From Caulobacter sp. 602-1 (GTDB lineage: Bacteria > Pseudomonadota > Alphaproteobacteria > Caulobacterales > Caulobacteraceae), in the NCBI RefSeq assembly GCF_003931565.1, contig NZ_RRYI01000006.1:124001-188000 (forward strand): 64,000 nucleotides of DNA. Reading direction: 5' to 3'. Positions 1 to 8,119 of this stretch are shown one piece after another (the stretch's first letter is position 1; every line of letters begins with the position of its first letter). Under the pieces are notes generated by a model. That model made no database searches. It saw only the letters and a list, made by a program, of their open reading frames with translations, and was not told where the DNA came from. Both the position numbers and the translations under genes were made by a program.

Positions 1-289
1 GTCGGTACGGGATCGTGAGCATGGATTTGCTCGGATTTTATTCAAGCGGTGCTTTTCATTCCCGTGCAACTACCACTGTGGCTTAAAACGCCGTCGCCTG
101 AGGCGACTTGTCGCGGGGCCGCGCGACACTCAAGTCGAGAAGCAAATATTGTCTCATTTAAGACGCCAGCCAAGCTGTTCTGGCAGCATGGCAAGGCCCC
201 GATCTGAGTTCTTGGAAGATGATTTTTCAGATAGTTGCTGGGGGGCGAACTTCATCGCCGTCGTCACTGCACTGAGGCGCAATCATCGC

Positions 290-316
290 CTGACGGCCGA
301 TTACTTCGTATATAAT
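290..316 (+). promoter_or_regulatory. Candidate sigma-70 promoter for the TonB receptor
   Basis: A perfect TATAAT lies at 311-316, with a partial -35 (CTGACG, 290-295) at a short 15-nt spacing. Such a clean -10 is unusual in this GC-rich DNA. It would give a leader of about 260 nt before the TTG start at 584. This is inferred from sequence only. Confidence 0.4.
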
Positions 317-412
317 GTACAGCATTGCGAAGCGGCAAAGAACTCAGCCGCATCCATCCCCTTGAAAATGCACGGTCTTGCCCAGATTGACGCCTGAGCC
401 TGTGTCGGCTGC

Positions 413-428
413 GTTACATTTTGGTAAC
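413..428. promoter_or_regulatory. Inverted repeat GTTAC-N6-GTAAC, possible operator
   Basis: The arms GTTAC (413-417) and GTAAC (424-428) are perfect complements separated by 6 nt. They lie between the candidate promoter and the receptor start. The site could bind a dimeric regulator, but the cognate protein is unknown. Confidence 0.3.
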
Positions 429-583
429 AGGTGGAAATTTCCTGGGCATTCGCGCCGTCTGGCTGATTGACCAGAGGTCTTCCAATTCCACTCTTGCCCG
501 CAAAACCCGGTTCCAGGGGGGACAGGGGGAGCGCCGCATGCTCGATCCGCAGGGCTTCGGCGTATAAGTTTTGGAGGTGGAAT

Positions 584-3520
584 TTGTTTAGTGTGACCAC
601 TCGTAGAAAGCGCCTGCTGGCGTCTTCGATCCTCTGCGGCTTCATGCTGCCGGCCGCTGGCGCCTGGGCCCAGCAGACGGCGACGCCCGACGAGACGGCT
701 CAGGTCGAGGAAATCGTCGTCACCGGTTCGCGCATCGCGCGTCCCGACCTGACGTCCGCGAGCCCGATCGCCACGGTTGGCGACAAGGAGCTCAAGCAAT
801 CGGGCGTGGTGAACACCGAAAACCTGCTGAACACCCTGCCGCAGGCCGTCCCGGGCATCACCTCGACCGTCAACAACGGCAGCAACGGCACGGCCACGGT
901 CAACCTGCGCGGCCTGGGTTCGAACCGCACCCTGGTCCTGGTCGACGGCAAGCGTCAGACGCCGACCACCCAGTCGGGCACGGTCGACATCAACCTGATC
1001 CCGCCGGCCCTGATCAAGCGCATCGAAGTCGTGTCGGGCGGCGGCGCCGCCGTGTACGGCTCGGACGCCGTGTCGGGCGTCGTGAACTTCATGCTGAAGC
1101 AAGACTTCGAAGGCATGGAATTCAGCGCCGGCTATTCGGAAACCGACAAGGGCGAAGCGCCGATCTATTCGACCGACCTGACCATCGGCGCCAACTTCGC
1201 CGATCGCAAGGGCAACGTCGTCCTGAACCTGGGCTACAACAAGCGTGAAGCCCTGACCCAGGGCGAACGCGGCGGCATGCTCAGCACCGCCTGGGGCGAC
1301 AACGCCACCAAGACCGGCCTCGTTCCGTCGGGCTCGGGCTCGAACGAGCAAGGCCGCATCAACCCGTTCGTGGCTGGCAAGATCATCAACCTGACGGGCC
1401 TGGGCCGGGCGCCGACCGCCGCCGACTCCGCGCTGTTCCTGCCGGATGGCAACATCCGCCTCTATAACGACGCGAACGACACCTATAACTTCGCCCCGGT
1501 CAACTACGTCCAGACGCCGCAAGAGCGCTTCTCGGTCACCTCGCTGGCGCACTACGAGATCAAGCCGGGCCTGCAGGTCTACGCCAAGGGTAACTTCGTC
1601 AACAGCCAGGTCGTGACCCAGCTGGCGCCGACCCCGATCGGCACCCGCACGTTCCGCTTCACGCTGGACAACAACCCGTTCCTGACCGCCGCCGCCAAGC
1701 AGGCGCTGAACGGCCTGGGTTCGACCACGGCCTATACGATCCCGGCCTCGAGCTCGTGGACCGCCGGCACGTTCACCGACGTCGACTCCGACGGCGATGG
1801 CCTGTTCGACACGGTCACCGGTTCGTTCAACCGCCGCCTGACCGAAGTCGGCCCGCGCGTGTCGAAGTTCAACTTCTTCGGCTACCAGATGCAACTGGGC
1901 ATCAAGGGCGACATCGAAGCCATCAACGGCGGCTTCGACGTCTACTATCAGTACGGCAACACCCACGGCAGCAACTCGCTGCTGGGCGACACCAGCCTGG
2001 CCCGCATCCAGCAGGCCCTGCTGCTGAATTCCACGGGCACTGGCTGCGCCGACCCGTCGGGCGGCTGCGTGCCGATCAACCTGTTCGGCCAAGGCAACAT
2101 CTCGAAGGCCGCCGCGGACTTCATCAAGACCCGCATCAACTCGTCGCAGGACTACGAGCAACAGTACGGCGGCTTCAGCATCAACGGCGACACGGCGAAC
2201 ATGTTCTCGCTGCCGGCTGGCCCGATCGGCTTCGCCATCGGCGGTGAATATCGCGCGGAAGAGTTCGCCTTCCTGCCTAGCCAAGACCTGGCGACGGGCA
2301 ACCTGACGGGCTTCAACGCCAGCCCGCCGGTCTCGGGTCGCTTCGACGTCTACGAAGGCTACGCCGAACTGCTGGTTCCGCTGCTGAAGGACCTGCCGCT
2401 CATCAAGTCTCTGGACCTTGAGCTGGCCGGCCGTACGTCGGACTACACCGGCCAACCGCATCCGGTGAAGACCTACAAGGTCGCCGGTACGTGGAAAGTC
2501 TATGACGACCTGATGCTGCGCGCTTCGTACAACAAGGCGATCCGCGCGCCGTCGATCGGCGAACTCTACTCGCCGCAATCGAACGGCTTCCCGACCGCGA
2601 CCGACCCCTGCTCGTCGCGTGGCGCGCCGAACGCGGCCGTCCGTCAGGCCTGCATCAACTCGGGCGTCGCGGCCAACCTCGTCGGCCTGATCAACGCCAA
2701 CCAGCAGACCCAGACGCTGTCGGGCGGCAACCCGAACCTGCGTCCCGAGCAGGCCAAGACCTTCACGACGGGCTTCGCCTACACCCCGTCGTGGCTGCCG
2801 GGCTTCTCGGTGACCGCCGACTACTTCGACATCAAGATCAACGACACGATCGACAGCTTCGGTAGCTCGGCCTCCAACGTCCTGGCCGTCTGCTACGGCT
2901 CGGTCGTGAACGGCAACCCGAACTCGCCGTACTGCCAGTCGATCATCCGTCTGGCCAACGGCTCGATCGACTACATCTCGCTGACCAACCAGAACATCGC
3001 GACTCTGAAGACCAAGGGCCTCGACATCGGCGTGGCCTATCGTACGACCCTGGAAAACCTGGGTCTGCCCGATTGGGGTTCGCTGGCCTTCCGCTCGCTC
3101 TACACCAACACGTGGGAGTGGACGAAGATCCCGGACGCCATCTCGGCCCCGGTCAAGTGCGCCGACAAGTTCGGCGCGCGTTGCGGCACGGCCATCCCGC
3201 GTCACAAGCTGCGCTCGACGATGAACTGGACCATGAACCAGTTCGGCGTGAACGTGGTGTGGAGCCACCTGGACGACGTGACCGACGACAACCCCTCGAG
3301 CGTCTTCACCGTCGAGCGTATCGGCGCGAAGAACTACTGGGATCTGTCGGCCGACTGGAACGTCAACGACAACGTCGCCTTCACGGCCGGCGTGCGCAAC
3401 CTGACCCAGGAATCCTACCCGATCATGGGCGGCAACGCTTCGCCGTCGAACAGCGGCTACCCCGCCGTGTACGACGTCCTGGGCCGCGTGTTCTTCATCA
3501 ACGCCCGCCTGCGCTACTAA
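584..3520 (+). CDS. TonB-dependent outer-membrane receptor
   Basis: Outer-membrane active transporter of about 978 residues. A Sec signal ends near AGAWA-QQ (about residue 30) and is followed by a TonB-box-like EEIVVTGSRIAR, a plug domain (about 50-180, with LRGLGSNRTLVLVDGKR) and a beta-barrel ending in an aromatic residue (ARLRY). I chose the TTG at 584 because GGAGG (573-577) lies 6 nt upstream; a longer frame back to 467 would put extra residues before the signal peptide. Codon use is extremely biased to preferred C/G-ending codons, suggesting high expression. The substrate is unknown. The convergent TPR/2OG-oxygenase gene is the only neighbour clue, and two hairpins follow the stop. Confidence 0.93.
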   Translation: MFSVTTRRKRLLASSILCGFMLPAAGAWAQQTATPDETAQVEEIVVTGSRIARPDLTSASPIATVGDKELKQSGVVNTENLLNTLPQAVPGITSTVNNGSNGTATVNLRGLGSNRTLVLVDGKRQTPTTQSGTVDINLIPPALIKRIEVVSGGGAAVYGSDAVSGVVNFMLKQDFEGMEFSAGYSETDKGEAPIYSTDLTIGANFADRKGNVVLNLGYNKREALTQGERGGMLSTAWGDNATKTGLVPSGSGSNEQGRINPFVAGKIINLTGLGRAPTAADSALFLPDGNIRLYNDANDTYNFAPVNYVQTPQERFSVTSLAHYEIKPGLQVYAKGNFVNSQVVTQLAPTPIGTRTFRFTLDNNPFLTAAAKQALNGLGSTTAYTIPASSSWTAGTFTDVDSDGDGLFDTVTGSFNRRLTEVGPRVSKFNFFGYQMQLGIKGDIEAINGGFDVYYQYGNTHGSNSLLGDTSLARIQQALLLNSTGTGCADPSGGCVPINLFGQGNISKAAADFIKTRINSSQDYEQQYGGFSINGDTANMFSLPAGPIGFAIGGEYRAEEFAFLPSQDLATGNLTGFNASPPVSGRFDVYEGYAELLVPLLKDLPLIKSLDLELAGRTSDYTGQPHPVKTYKVAGTWKVYDDLMLRASYNKAIRAPSIGELYSPQSNGFPTATDPCSSRGAPNAAVRQACINSGVAANLVGLINANQQTQTLSGGNPNLRPEQAKTFTTGFAYTPSWLPGFSVTADYFDIKINDTIDSFGSSASNVLAVCYGSVVNGNPNSPYCQSIIRLANGSIDYISLTNQNIATLKTKGLDIGVAYRTTLENLGLPDWGSLAFRSLYTNTWEWTKIPDAISAPVKCADKFGARCGTAIPRHKLRSTMNWTMNQFGVNVVWSHLDDVTDDNPSSVFTVERIGAKNYWDLSADWNVNDNVAFTAGVRNLTQESYPIMGGNASPSNSGYPAVYDVLGRVFFINARLRY

Positions 3521-3530
3521 GAGACCTGAA

Positions 3531-3558
3531 CCTCTCCGACGCTTCGGCGTCGGGGAGG
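3531..3558 (+). terminator. Stem-loop after the TonB receptor
   Basis: A 12-bp stem (3531-3542 with 3547-3558, one G-T pair) is closed by a TTCG tetraloop 10 nt after the stop. It lacks its own T-run. It probably acts with the next hairpin as a 3'-end stabiliser or terminator. Confidence 0.6.
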
Positions 3559-3570
3559 GGATCTCTCGCG

Positions 3571-3606
3571 AAAAGCCCGCCTCGATCACTCGGGGCGGGC
3601 TTTTTT
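3571..3606. terminator. Rho-independent terminator, possibly bidirectional
   Basis: The arms AAAAGCCCGCC (3571-3581) and GGCGGGCTTTT (3594-3604) are followed by further Ts. The A-run on the other side would provide a T-run on the minus strand. It can therefore serve both the receptor and the convergent gene ending at 3635. Confidence 0.85.
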
Positions 3607-3634
3607 GTGCTGTTTCAGAGCCTTGGCGAAACGC

Positions 3635-5128
3635 TCAACGGGGCGCGACGTCGAACGCGATGGTCAGACGGTGCCCGGGGTCCGAGAACGGCCGCGTTCC
3701 GTGCCAGAAGCACGATGGGAACAGCACCAGCATTCCGCGCTCGGGCTTGACCATATGCTCGGCGGCCAGGACGGGGGATGTGAGACACCCTGGCCGGCCA
3801 AACTGCAGCCAGCCCTCGCGCGCCTCCTCGTTGTCGACGACGGCCGGCACGTCCAGATAGAAGGCCGAGGAGATCCAGCCCCTCGGGTGCACATGATCGG
3901 CGTGAAAGCCGTCGGAGCGCAGGCGCACCGACCAGCCGCCGGCGAAGTCGAAGGCGCCGGAGCGGCGGGCTCGGATCGGATCCTCCCCCGGGCCGAGATC
4001 CTCGATATAACGCGCCACCGCCTTTCGGGCCGAGGCGAAGAAGGCCCGCACCAGCGGATCCTCCGAACGGTCCAGGGAGGGAACCTGCGTGCCGCCGCGC
4101 AGCGACTGCTGGAGCGGATGGGTCTTGAGGTCGTGCAACTCCAGCAGCCGGGCGCGCAAGGCCTGCAAGAAGGTCTCCAGGTCGCTCCAGCCGTCCGGTG
4201 TTTCCAGGCGATAGGCGCGCACGAGTCGCTCATAGTGGCCAAAGGGCTCCAGGCGAGGATCTCCCGTCAGCCGCCAGGCGGTGTTGCGCAGGGCCAGGGC
4301 GTATTGGTCGTCAGGCGTGGCCGCGACTAGGCGCTCGGCCGTCTCGGCCGCCGCCGTCGCCTGGCCATTGGCCAGCAAGGCTTCGCAGAGCACCGCATGG
4401 ACCTCCGGCGCGGCGGGCGCCAGGCGCTGGGCCGCCTGGGCGTGGGCCAGCATCCTGCCGGCGTCGCCGATGACTCCAGCCGCGCGCGCGGCCGCCAGGC
4501 GCAGCAGAACGTCGCTTGGCGAGGCTCTTAGCGCCTCCGTCAGGGTGGCGTCGGCCGCCGCGTGATCGCCGGCGAAGGTCAGCACGGTGCTCTTGATCAA
4601 CCACAGGCCCGCGTCTCCGGGGTGTTTGCCAAGCGCCGCTTCCAGCACGGTCAGGGCCTCGTCCTGGCGCCCGGAGCGCATCCAGCGCAACTGGGCCAGG
4701 TCCAGATGCGCGGCGGCGTCGTTGGGGCGCCGCGCCAGAGCCCTCAGAAGGGCCTTTTCGGCGTCGTCGTAGCGGCGCAGGCCTTGCAGCGCCTTGCCCA
4801 GCACTAGCCAGACCTCGGGCGCATCCAGGCCCAGGGCCAGGGTTCGCCGCGCGGCGGCTTCGGCCTCGGCGTCGAGTTTCAGGTCGCCCAGGGTGGCGGC
4901 CAGATTGTACCAGGCGAAGCGATCGTTTGGCGCCCGCGTCACGGCGCGTCGGTTGAAGGCCACGGCGTCGTCGACCCGCCCAAGGGCCTTCAGCGCCGCG
5001 GCGTGCGCCATCAGCAGGTTGGGAGTCGCGCCGGCGTTTCGGGCTGCGGGTTCGGTGAGGCTCAGCGCGTCAGCCGCTCGGCCGTGGTCGATGAGGGTCC
5101 AAGCGTTCTGCGTAAGCGAGTCGGTCAT
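3635..5128 (-). CDS. TPR-repeat protein with C-terminal 2OG-Fe(II) oxygenase-like domain
   Basis: 497 residues. The first roughly 300 are tetratricopeptide repeats (for example AWYNLAATLGDLKLDAEAEA), which usually mediate protein contacts. The C-terminal 110 residues resemble the putative 2OG-Fe(II) oxygenase family: a His-rich iron-site region HADHVHPRGW near residue 409, SSAFYLDVP, then FPSCFWHGTRPF with the distal His and a downstream Arg (HRLTIAFD). The reaction is unknown; the family would hydroxylate a protein or small molecule using 2-oxoglutarate and oxygen. No signal peptide is seen, so it is probably cytoplasmic. It is convergent with the TonB receptor and shares the terminator region. 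A functional link to that receptor is inference. Confidence 0.8.
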   Translation of the reverse strand: MTDSLTQNAWTLIDHGRAADALSLTEPAARNAGATPNLLMAHAAALKALGRVDDAVAFNRRAVTRAPNDRFAWYNLAATLGDLKLDAEAEAAARRTLALGLDAPEVWLVLGKALQGLRRYDDAEKALLRALARRPNDAAAHLDLAQLRWMRSGRQDEALTVLEAALGKHPGDAGLWLIKSTVLTFAGDHAAADATLTEALRASPSDVLLRLAAARAAGVIGDAGRMLAHAQAAQRLAPAAPEVHAVLCEALLANGQATAAAETAERLVAATPDDQYALALRNTAWRLTGDPRLEPFGHYERLVRAYRLETPDGWSDLETFLQALRARLLELHDLKTHPLQQSLRGGTQVPSLDRSEDPLVRAFFASARKAVARYIEDLGPGEDPIRARRSGAFDFAGGWSVRLRSDGFHADHVHPRGWISSAFYLDVPAVVDNEEAREGWLQFGRPGCLTSPVLAAEHMVKPERGMLVLFPSCFWHGTRPFSDPGHRLTIAFDVAPR

Positions 5129-5187
5129 GGGGCGCGGCGAATGAGAAAGAGCCCGATCCTAGAAAGACGCCGGCCCCATTCATAGGG

Positions 5188-6069
5188 CTATCGCGGCGCG
5201 CCGACCGTCACTTTCGGAAGGGCGGTGATCGGCTCCAGCACGATGTCGCGGAAGAAGGTCTCGGCGCCTTCGGACTGAAGCTGAATCGCGCCGTGCGTGA
5301 GGGGCTGGCCGTTAGCCCGCAGGTCGCGGACCTCCATGACCGGAACGCCGTTGACCACATGGACCGCGCGATCGCCGACGACATAGAGGTCGAGCGTATT
5401 CCACTCGCCAGCCGGCTTTTCGGCGTCGCTGTAGGCTTCCACGTTCCAGTCGGCCGCGCCGCCCTTGGCGGTCACCGGCCGACCAGCGGGCGAAAAGCGC
5501 AGGTTGGGCTTGATCAGGCTGGGGTCGTCGACGGCGCTGGTGACGACCGAGATCGCCTCGCCGACAGGCACGACCATGCCGATCGAGCCGGTCATGATCT
5601 CGAACTCGACCGCCTGGCTCCAGGTTCCCCAGACGACGCCCGGCGCGCCGTGCGAATGGTAGAGCAGGCCATTGTTCGGCGCCTGCGTCTCGCGCGGCGG
5701 CCAGCGACCGGGCCCCCACTTGTATTGCAGGCGTAGGTGATAGTCTCGGAAGTCGCCCGTGTGGACCAGGCTGCCCCAGGTCTTGCCGTTGACATAGATC
5801 GCCGGCCGGCCGTCCTCGACCACGACCTTGAAGATCTCGCCGCTCAGCGGCGTCAGCCCCAGCGGGGCCGCGGCGGGGCGCTTGTAGGTCAGGGCCGGGT
5901 CGGCATAGCCGAGCCAGGGACGCCAGTCGTTCAGGTCCTCGCCGTTGAACAAACTCTTCGCCGGCCCCGAGGCCTTGGGGATATCGCGGAGCGCCAAGGG
6001 CGGGCGCGTCTCCGCCAACGCCGACGACGCGGCGGTCAGCATCGCCATGAAGGCCAGGGTCCCGAGCAC
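5188..6069 (-). CDS. DUF1080 protein, 3-keto-disaccharide hydrolase type (copy 1)
   Basis: 293 residues with a Sec signal (cleavage near SSALA-ET), so secreted or periplasmic. The core carries the family hallmark LFNGEDLNDWR and a concanavalin-like fold pattern (GLLYHSHG, WSQAVEFEIMTG, AIQLQSEG). Members of Pfam PF06439 cleave glycosides whose sugar was oxidised at C3. The GTG start at 6069 is supported by GGGAGGA 4 nt upstream. It is divergent from a second DUF1080 gene, and the 130-bp gap holds a candidate LacI-type operator. Together with the GMC dehydrogenase downstream it fits 3-keto-glycoside catabolism. Substrate preference cannot be read from the sequence. Confidence 0.85.
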   Translation of the reverse strand: MLGTLAFMAMLTAASSALAETRPPLALRDIPKASGPAKSLFNGEDLNDWRPWLGYADPALTYKRPAAAPLGLTPLSGEIFKVVVEDGRPAIYVNGKTWGSLVHTGDFRDYHLRLQYKWGPGRWPPRETQAPNNGLLYHSHGAPGVVWGTWSQAVEFEIMTGSIGMVVPVGEAISVVTSAVDDPSLIKPNLRFSPAGRPVTAKGGAADWNVEAYSDAEKPAGEWNTLDLYVVGDRAVHVVNGVPVMEVRDLRANGQPLTHGAIQLQSEGAETFFRDIVLEPITALPKVTVGAPR

Positions 6070-6110
6070 ATCGTCCTCCCTTGATCTCGCTGCCTAGTCG
6101 CCGAATGTCC

Positions 6111-6122
6111 GACAGCGTTGTC
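6111..6122. promoter_or_regulatory. Candidate LacI-family operator (GACAGCGTTGTC)
   Basis: A 12-bp near-palindrome (10 of 12 symmetric) with the central CG typical of LacI-family operators; GACA-N-CG-N-TGTC is a common form. It lies between two divergent DUF1080 genes, with a lacI-family gene 0.9 kb away. Binding is inferred. Confidence 0.5.
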
Positions 6123-6199
6123 AAGGATGTCGTGGTCGTATTGGCCGACGCCGACGCGGCGCATAGTCTGGTTCGCTCGACAGGGAGCCCAGGCGCCGC

Positions 6200-6976
6200 A
6201 TGCTGACCCGATCCGTCCTCACACTCGCCGCCGCCAGCCTGCTGGCGGCATCCTCCGCCATGGCCCAGACGAAGCCGGCGGAGACCGAGGTCTGGAGTCC
6301 GGTTCCGTCGATCGTCACGCCAGCGGCGGCTCCGGGCGGCGCGCCCTCCGACGCGATCGTGCTGTTCGACGGACATGACCTGGACCAGTGGGTCTCGGTC
6401 AAGGACAGGTCGCCGGCCGCCTGGACGGTCGCCGACGGTGTGCTGACTGTCGACAAGGCGCTTGGCAATATCGAGACCCGGCGGGCCTTCCGCGACTACC
6501 AGTTGCACCTTGAATGGCGCATCCCGGCGGGCATTACCGGTTCGGGCCAGGCGCGCGGCAACAGCGGTGTTTTCCTGGCCTCGACGGGCGGCGGCGACCA
6601 GGGCTACGAGGTGCAGATCCTCGACAGCTTCGAGAACCCGACCTACGTCAACGGCCAGGCGGCCAGCGTCTACAAGCAGCATCCGCCCCTGGCCAACGCC
6701 AGCCGCAAGCCCGGCGACTGGCAGACCTACGACATCGTCTGGCGCGCGCCGGTGTTCGCCCCGGACGGGGCGCTGGTCACGCCGGCCGTGGTGACCGTGA
6801 TCCACAATGGCGTGGTCGTGCAGGACCACGCGGTGCTGACCGGCGAGACGGTCTATATCGGCAAGCCCAGCTACAAGGTTCACGGGCCCGCGCCGATCAA
6901 GCTGCAGGCGCACGGCGACCCCAGCGCGCCGATCAGCTTCCGCAACATGTGGGTCCGCGAGTTGGCGCCGCGCTAA
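6200..6976 (+). CDS. DUF1080 protein, 3-keto-disaccharide hydrolase type (copy 2)
   Basis: 258 residues with a signal peptide (ASSAMA-QT), predicted periplasmic. It shows the family pattern VLFDGHDLDQWVS, an NSGVFL segment and a GYEVQILDSFENPTYVNGQ segment typical of DUF1080 proteins (PF06439). It probably acts on C3-oxidised glycosides as hydrolase or lyase. It differs enough from copies 1 (5188) and 3 (13437) to suggest a division of labour rather than recent duplication. The stop overlaps the stop of the convergent LacI gene by a few bases, leaving no room for a separate terminator. Confidence 0.85.
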   Translation: MLTRSVLTLAAASLLAASSAMAQTKPAETEVWSPVPSIVTPAAAPGGAPSDAIVLFDGHDLDQWVSVKDRSPAAWTVADGVLTVDKALGNIETRRAFRDYQLHLEWRIPAGITGSGQARGNSGVFLASTGGGDQGYEVQILDSFENPTYVNGQAASVYKQHPPLANASRKPGDWQTYDIVWRAPVFAPDGALVTPAVVTVIHNGVVVQDHAVLTGETVYIGKPSYKVHGPAPIKLQAHGDPSAPISFRNMWVRELAPR

Positions 6977-7983
6977 CTACTGGGCGGCGGGGCCGTGCTC
7001 GACCGGATGACCAGCTGGTGGGGCAGGGTGACGTTCTGTAGCGCGGTGGCCCGGCCACTGAGGATGTCCATCAGCAGGCGCACCACCTCGTGGCCGATCT
7101 GCTCCTTGGGCTGACTGACCGTGGTCAGTTTCGGATGCAGGTACTGGGCGAAGCGGATGTCGTCGAAGCCGACCAGCGACACGTCCTCCGGGCAGCGCAG
7201 GCCGCGCAGGCGGATTGCCTCCAGCGCGCCCATGGCCATCTCGTCGCTGAAGCAGAAGATGGCGGTCGGCCGACCGGGCTCGTCCAACAACTCGCCGGTC
7301 TGGCGTACGCCGGACTCGATCGAGAAGTCGCCGATAGCCATGCGCAGGGCGCTGGCCCGGCCGTGGCGCTGGGCCGCCGCCAGCACGCCGGACAGGCGGT
7401 CGCTGCTGATCGGGCTGACCAGCGGGCCGGTGACAACGCCGACGCGGGTGTGCCCCAATCCATAGAGATAGTCGACGACCTCGGCGGCGGCGCGGTCGTT
7501 GTCGATATGGGCGCTGGAGACCGCAAGGCCCGGGCGGAACTCGCAACCGTTGACGATCGGTGTCCTGGGCCCCTTGGCGGCGACCATCTCGGCCAGAACG
7601 TCGGGCAGGCGGTGACCCAGGAAGATCAGGCCGTCCGCCTCCTTGCGACGGAACATGGCGGCGTACTGCTCCTCGCGCGTCTCCTCGTGGCGGGTGTCGC
7701 CCAGCAGCACCGAATAGCCGGCGGCCAGGGCGGCTTCCTCGACGCCCCGGATCACCTGCGAGAAGAACGGGTTGGAGATGTCCGGCACCGTGACCAGGAT
7801 CTTCTCGGTGCGCAGGGTGCGCAGGCTCTTGGCCGCGAAGTTCGGCTCGTAGCCCAGGCGGTTGACCGCCTCCATCACCTTGTTGCGCGTGGTCTCCAGC
7901 ACCAGTTCGGGCGCGCTGAACACGCGTGAAACCGTCGCGGTGGAGACGCCCGCGTCGCGCGCAACATCTTGAATGGTCGCCAT
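6973..7983 (-). CDS. LacI-family transcriptional repressor
   Basis: 336 residues. The N-terminal helix-turn-helix reads TIQDVARDAGVSTATVSRVF, followed by a periplasmic-binding-protein-like sensor domain (ILVTVPDISNPFFSQVIRGV, VGVVTGPL, FSDEMAMGALEAI, VGFDDI). The ATG at 7983 was chosen because LacI proteins begin a few residues before the helix-turn-helix; an upstream frame to 8019 adds unlikely residues. It is divergent from the MFS transporter, with a candidate operator in the gap. It is the obvious local regulator of the glycoside cluster, with a sugar or keto-sugar as likely inducer. Confidence 0.92.
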   Translation of the reverse strand: MATIQDVARDAGVSTATVSRVFSAPELVLETTRNKVMEAVNRLGYEPNFAAKSLRTLRTEKILVTVPDISNPFFSQVIRGVEEAALAAGYSVLLGDTRHEETREEQYAAMFRRKEADGLIFLGHRLPDVLAEMVAAKGPRTPIVNGCEFRPGLAVSSAHIDNDRAAAEVVDYLYGLGHTRVGVVTGPLVSPISSDRLSGVLAAAQRHGRASALRMAIGDFSIESGVRQTGELLDEPGRPTAIFCFSDEMAMGALEAIRLRGLRCPEDVSLVGFDDIRFAQYLHPKLTTVSQPKEQIGHEVVRLLMDILSGRATALQNVTLPHQLVIRSSTAPPPSS

Positions 7984-8036
7984 CGGCCGGACACTGGCGA
8001 CAAGCCTACAGCTTGGCAAGTAGAGCGACCCCTGTT

Positions 8037-8051
8037 ATCGATGATTTCGAT
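8037..8051. promoter_or_regulatory. Inverted repeat ATCGA-N5-TCGAT, candidate operator
   Basis: Perfect 5-bp arms are separated by 5 nt in the lacI/MFS divergent gap. An overlapping CG-centred TTATCGATGA is partly symmetric, as LacI operators are. Autoregulation by the neighbouring LacI protein is plausible but unproven. Confidence 0.35.
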
Positions 8052-8119
8052 TACATCGGAGCGGGAAGCGTCCAAAGGGACGAAATCGACCGCCCAAGCT
8101 GGTCGGGGAGGCCAGGTCC

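Larger units (their letters stand above)
1..583. other. Leader/intergenic region before the first TonB receptor
   Basis: No convincing gene is seen here. A short open frame at 149-397 has no ribosome-binding site and unbiased codons. The stretch is less GC-rich than the genes. It holds a perfect -10 hexamer (311-316) and a GTTAC-N6-GTAAC inverted repeat (413-428). It most likely contains the promoter and a roughly 260-nt leader of the downstream receptor. Confidence 0.5.

Noticed and set aside
149..397. 82-residue open frame in the first intergenic region
   Set aside because: No ribosome-binding site, mixed codon use and it spans the candidate promoter.
344..3589. 1081-residue minus-strand open frame opposite the TonB receptor
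   Set aside because: It is open only because the receptor uses C/G-ending codons; Arg/Val/Asp-rich, low-complexity translation, no start signal and it contradicts a clear receptor.
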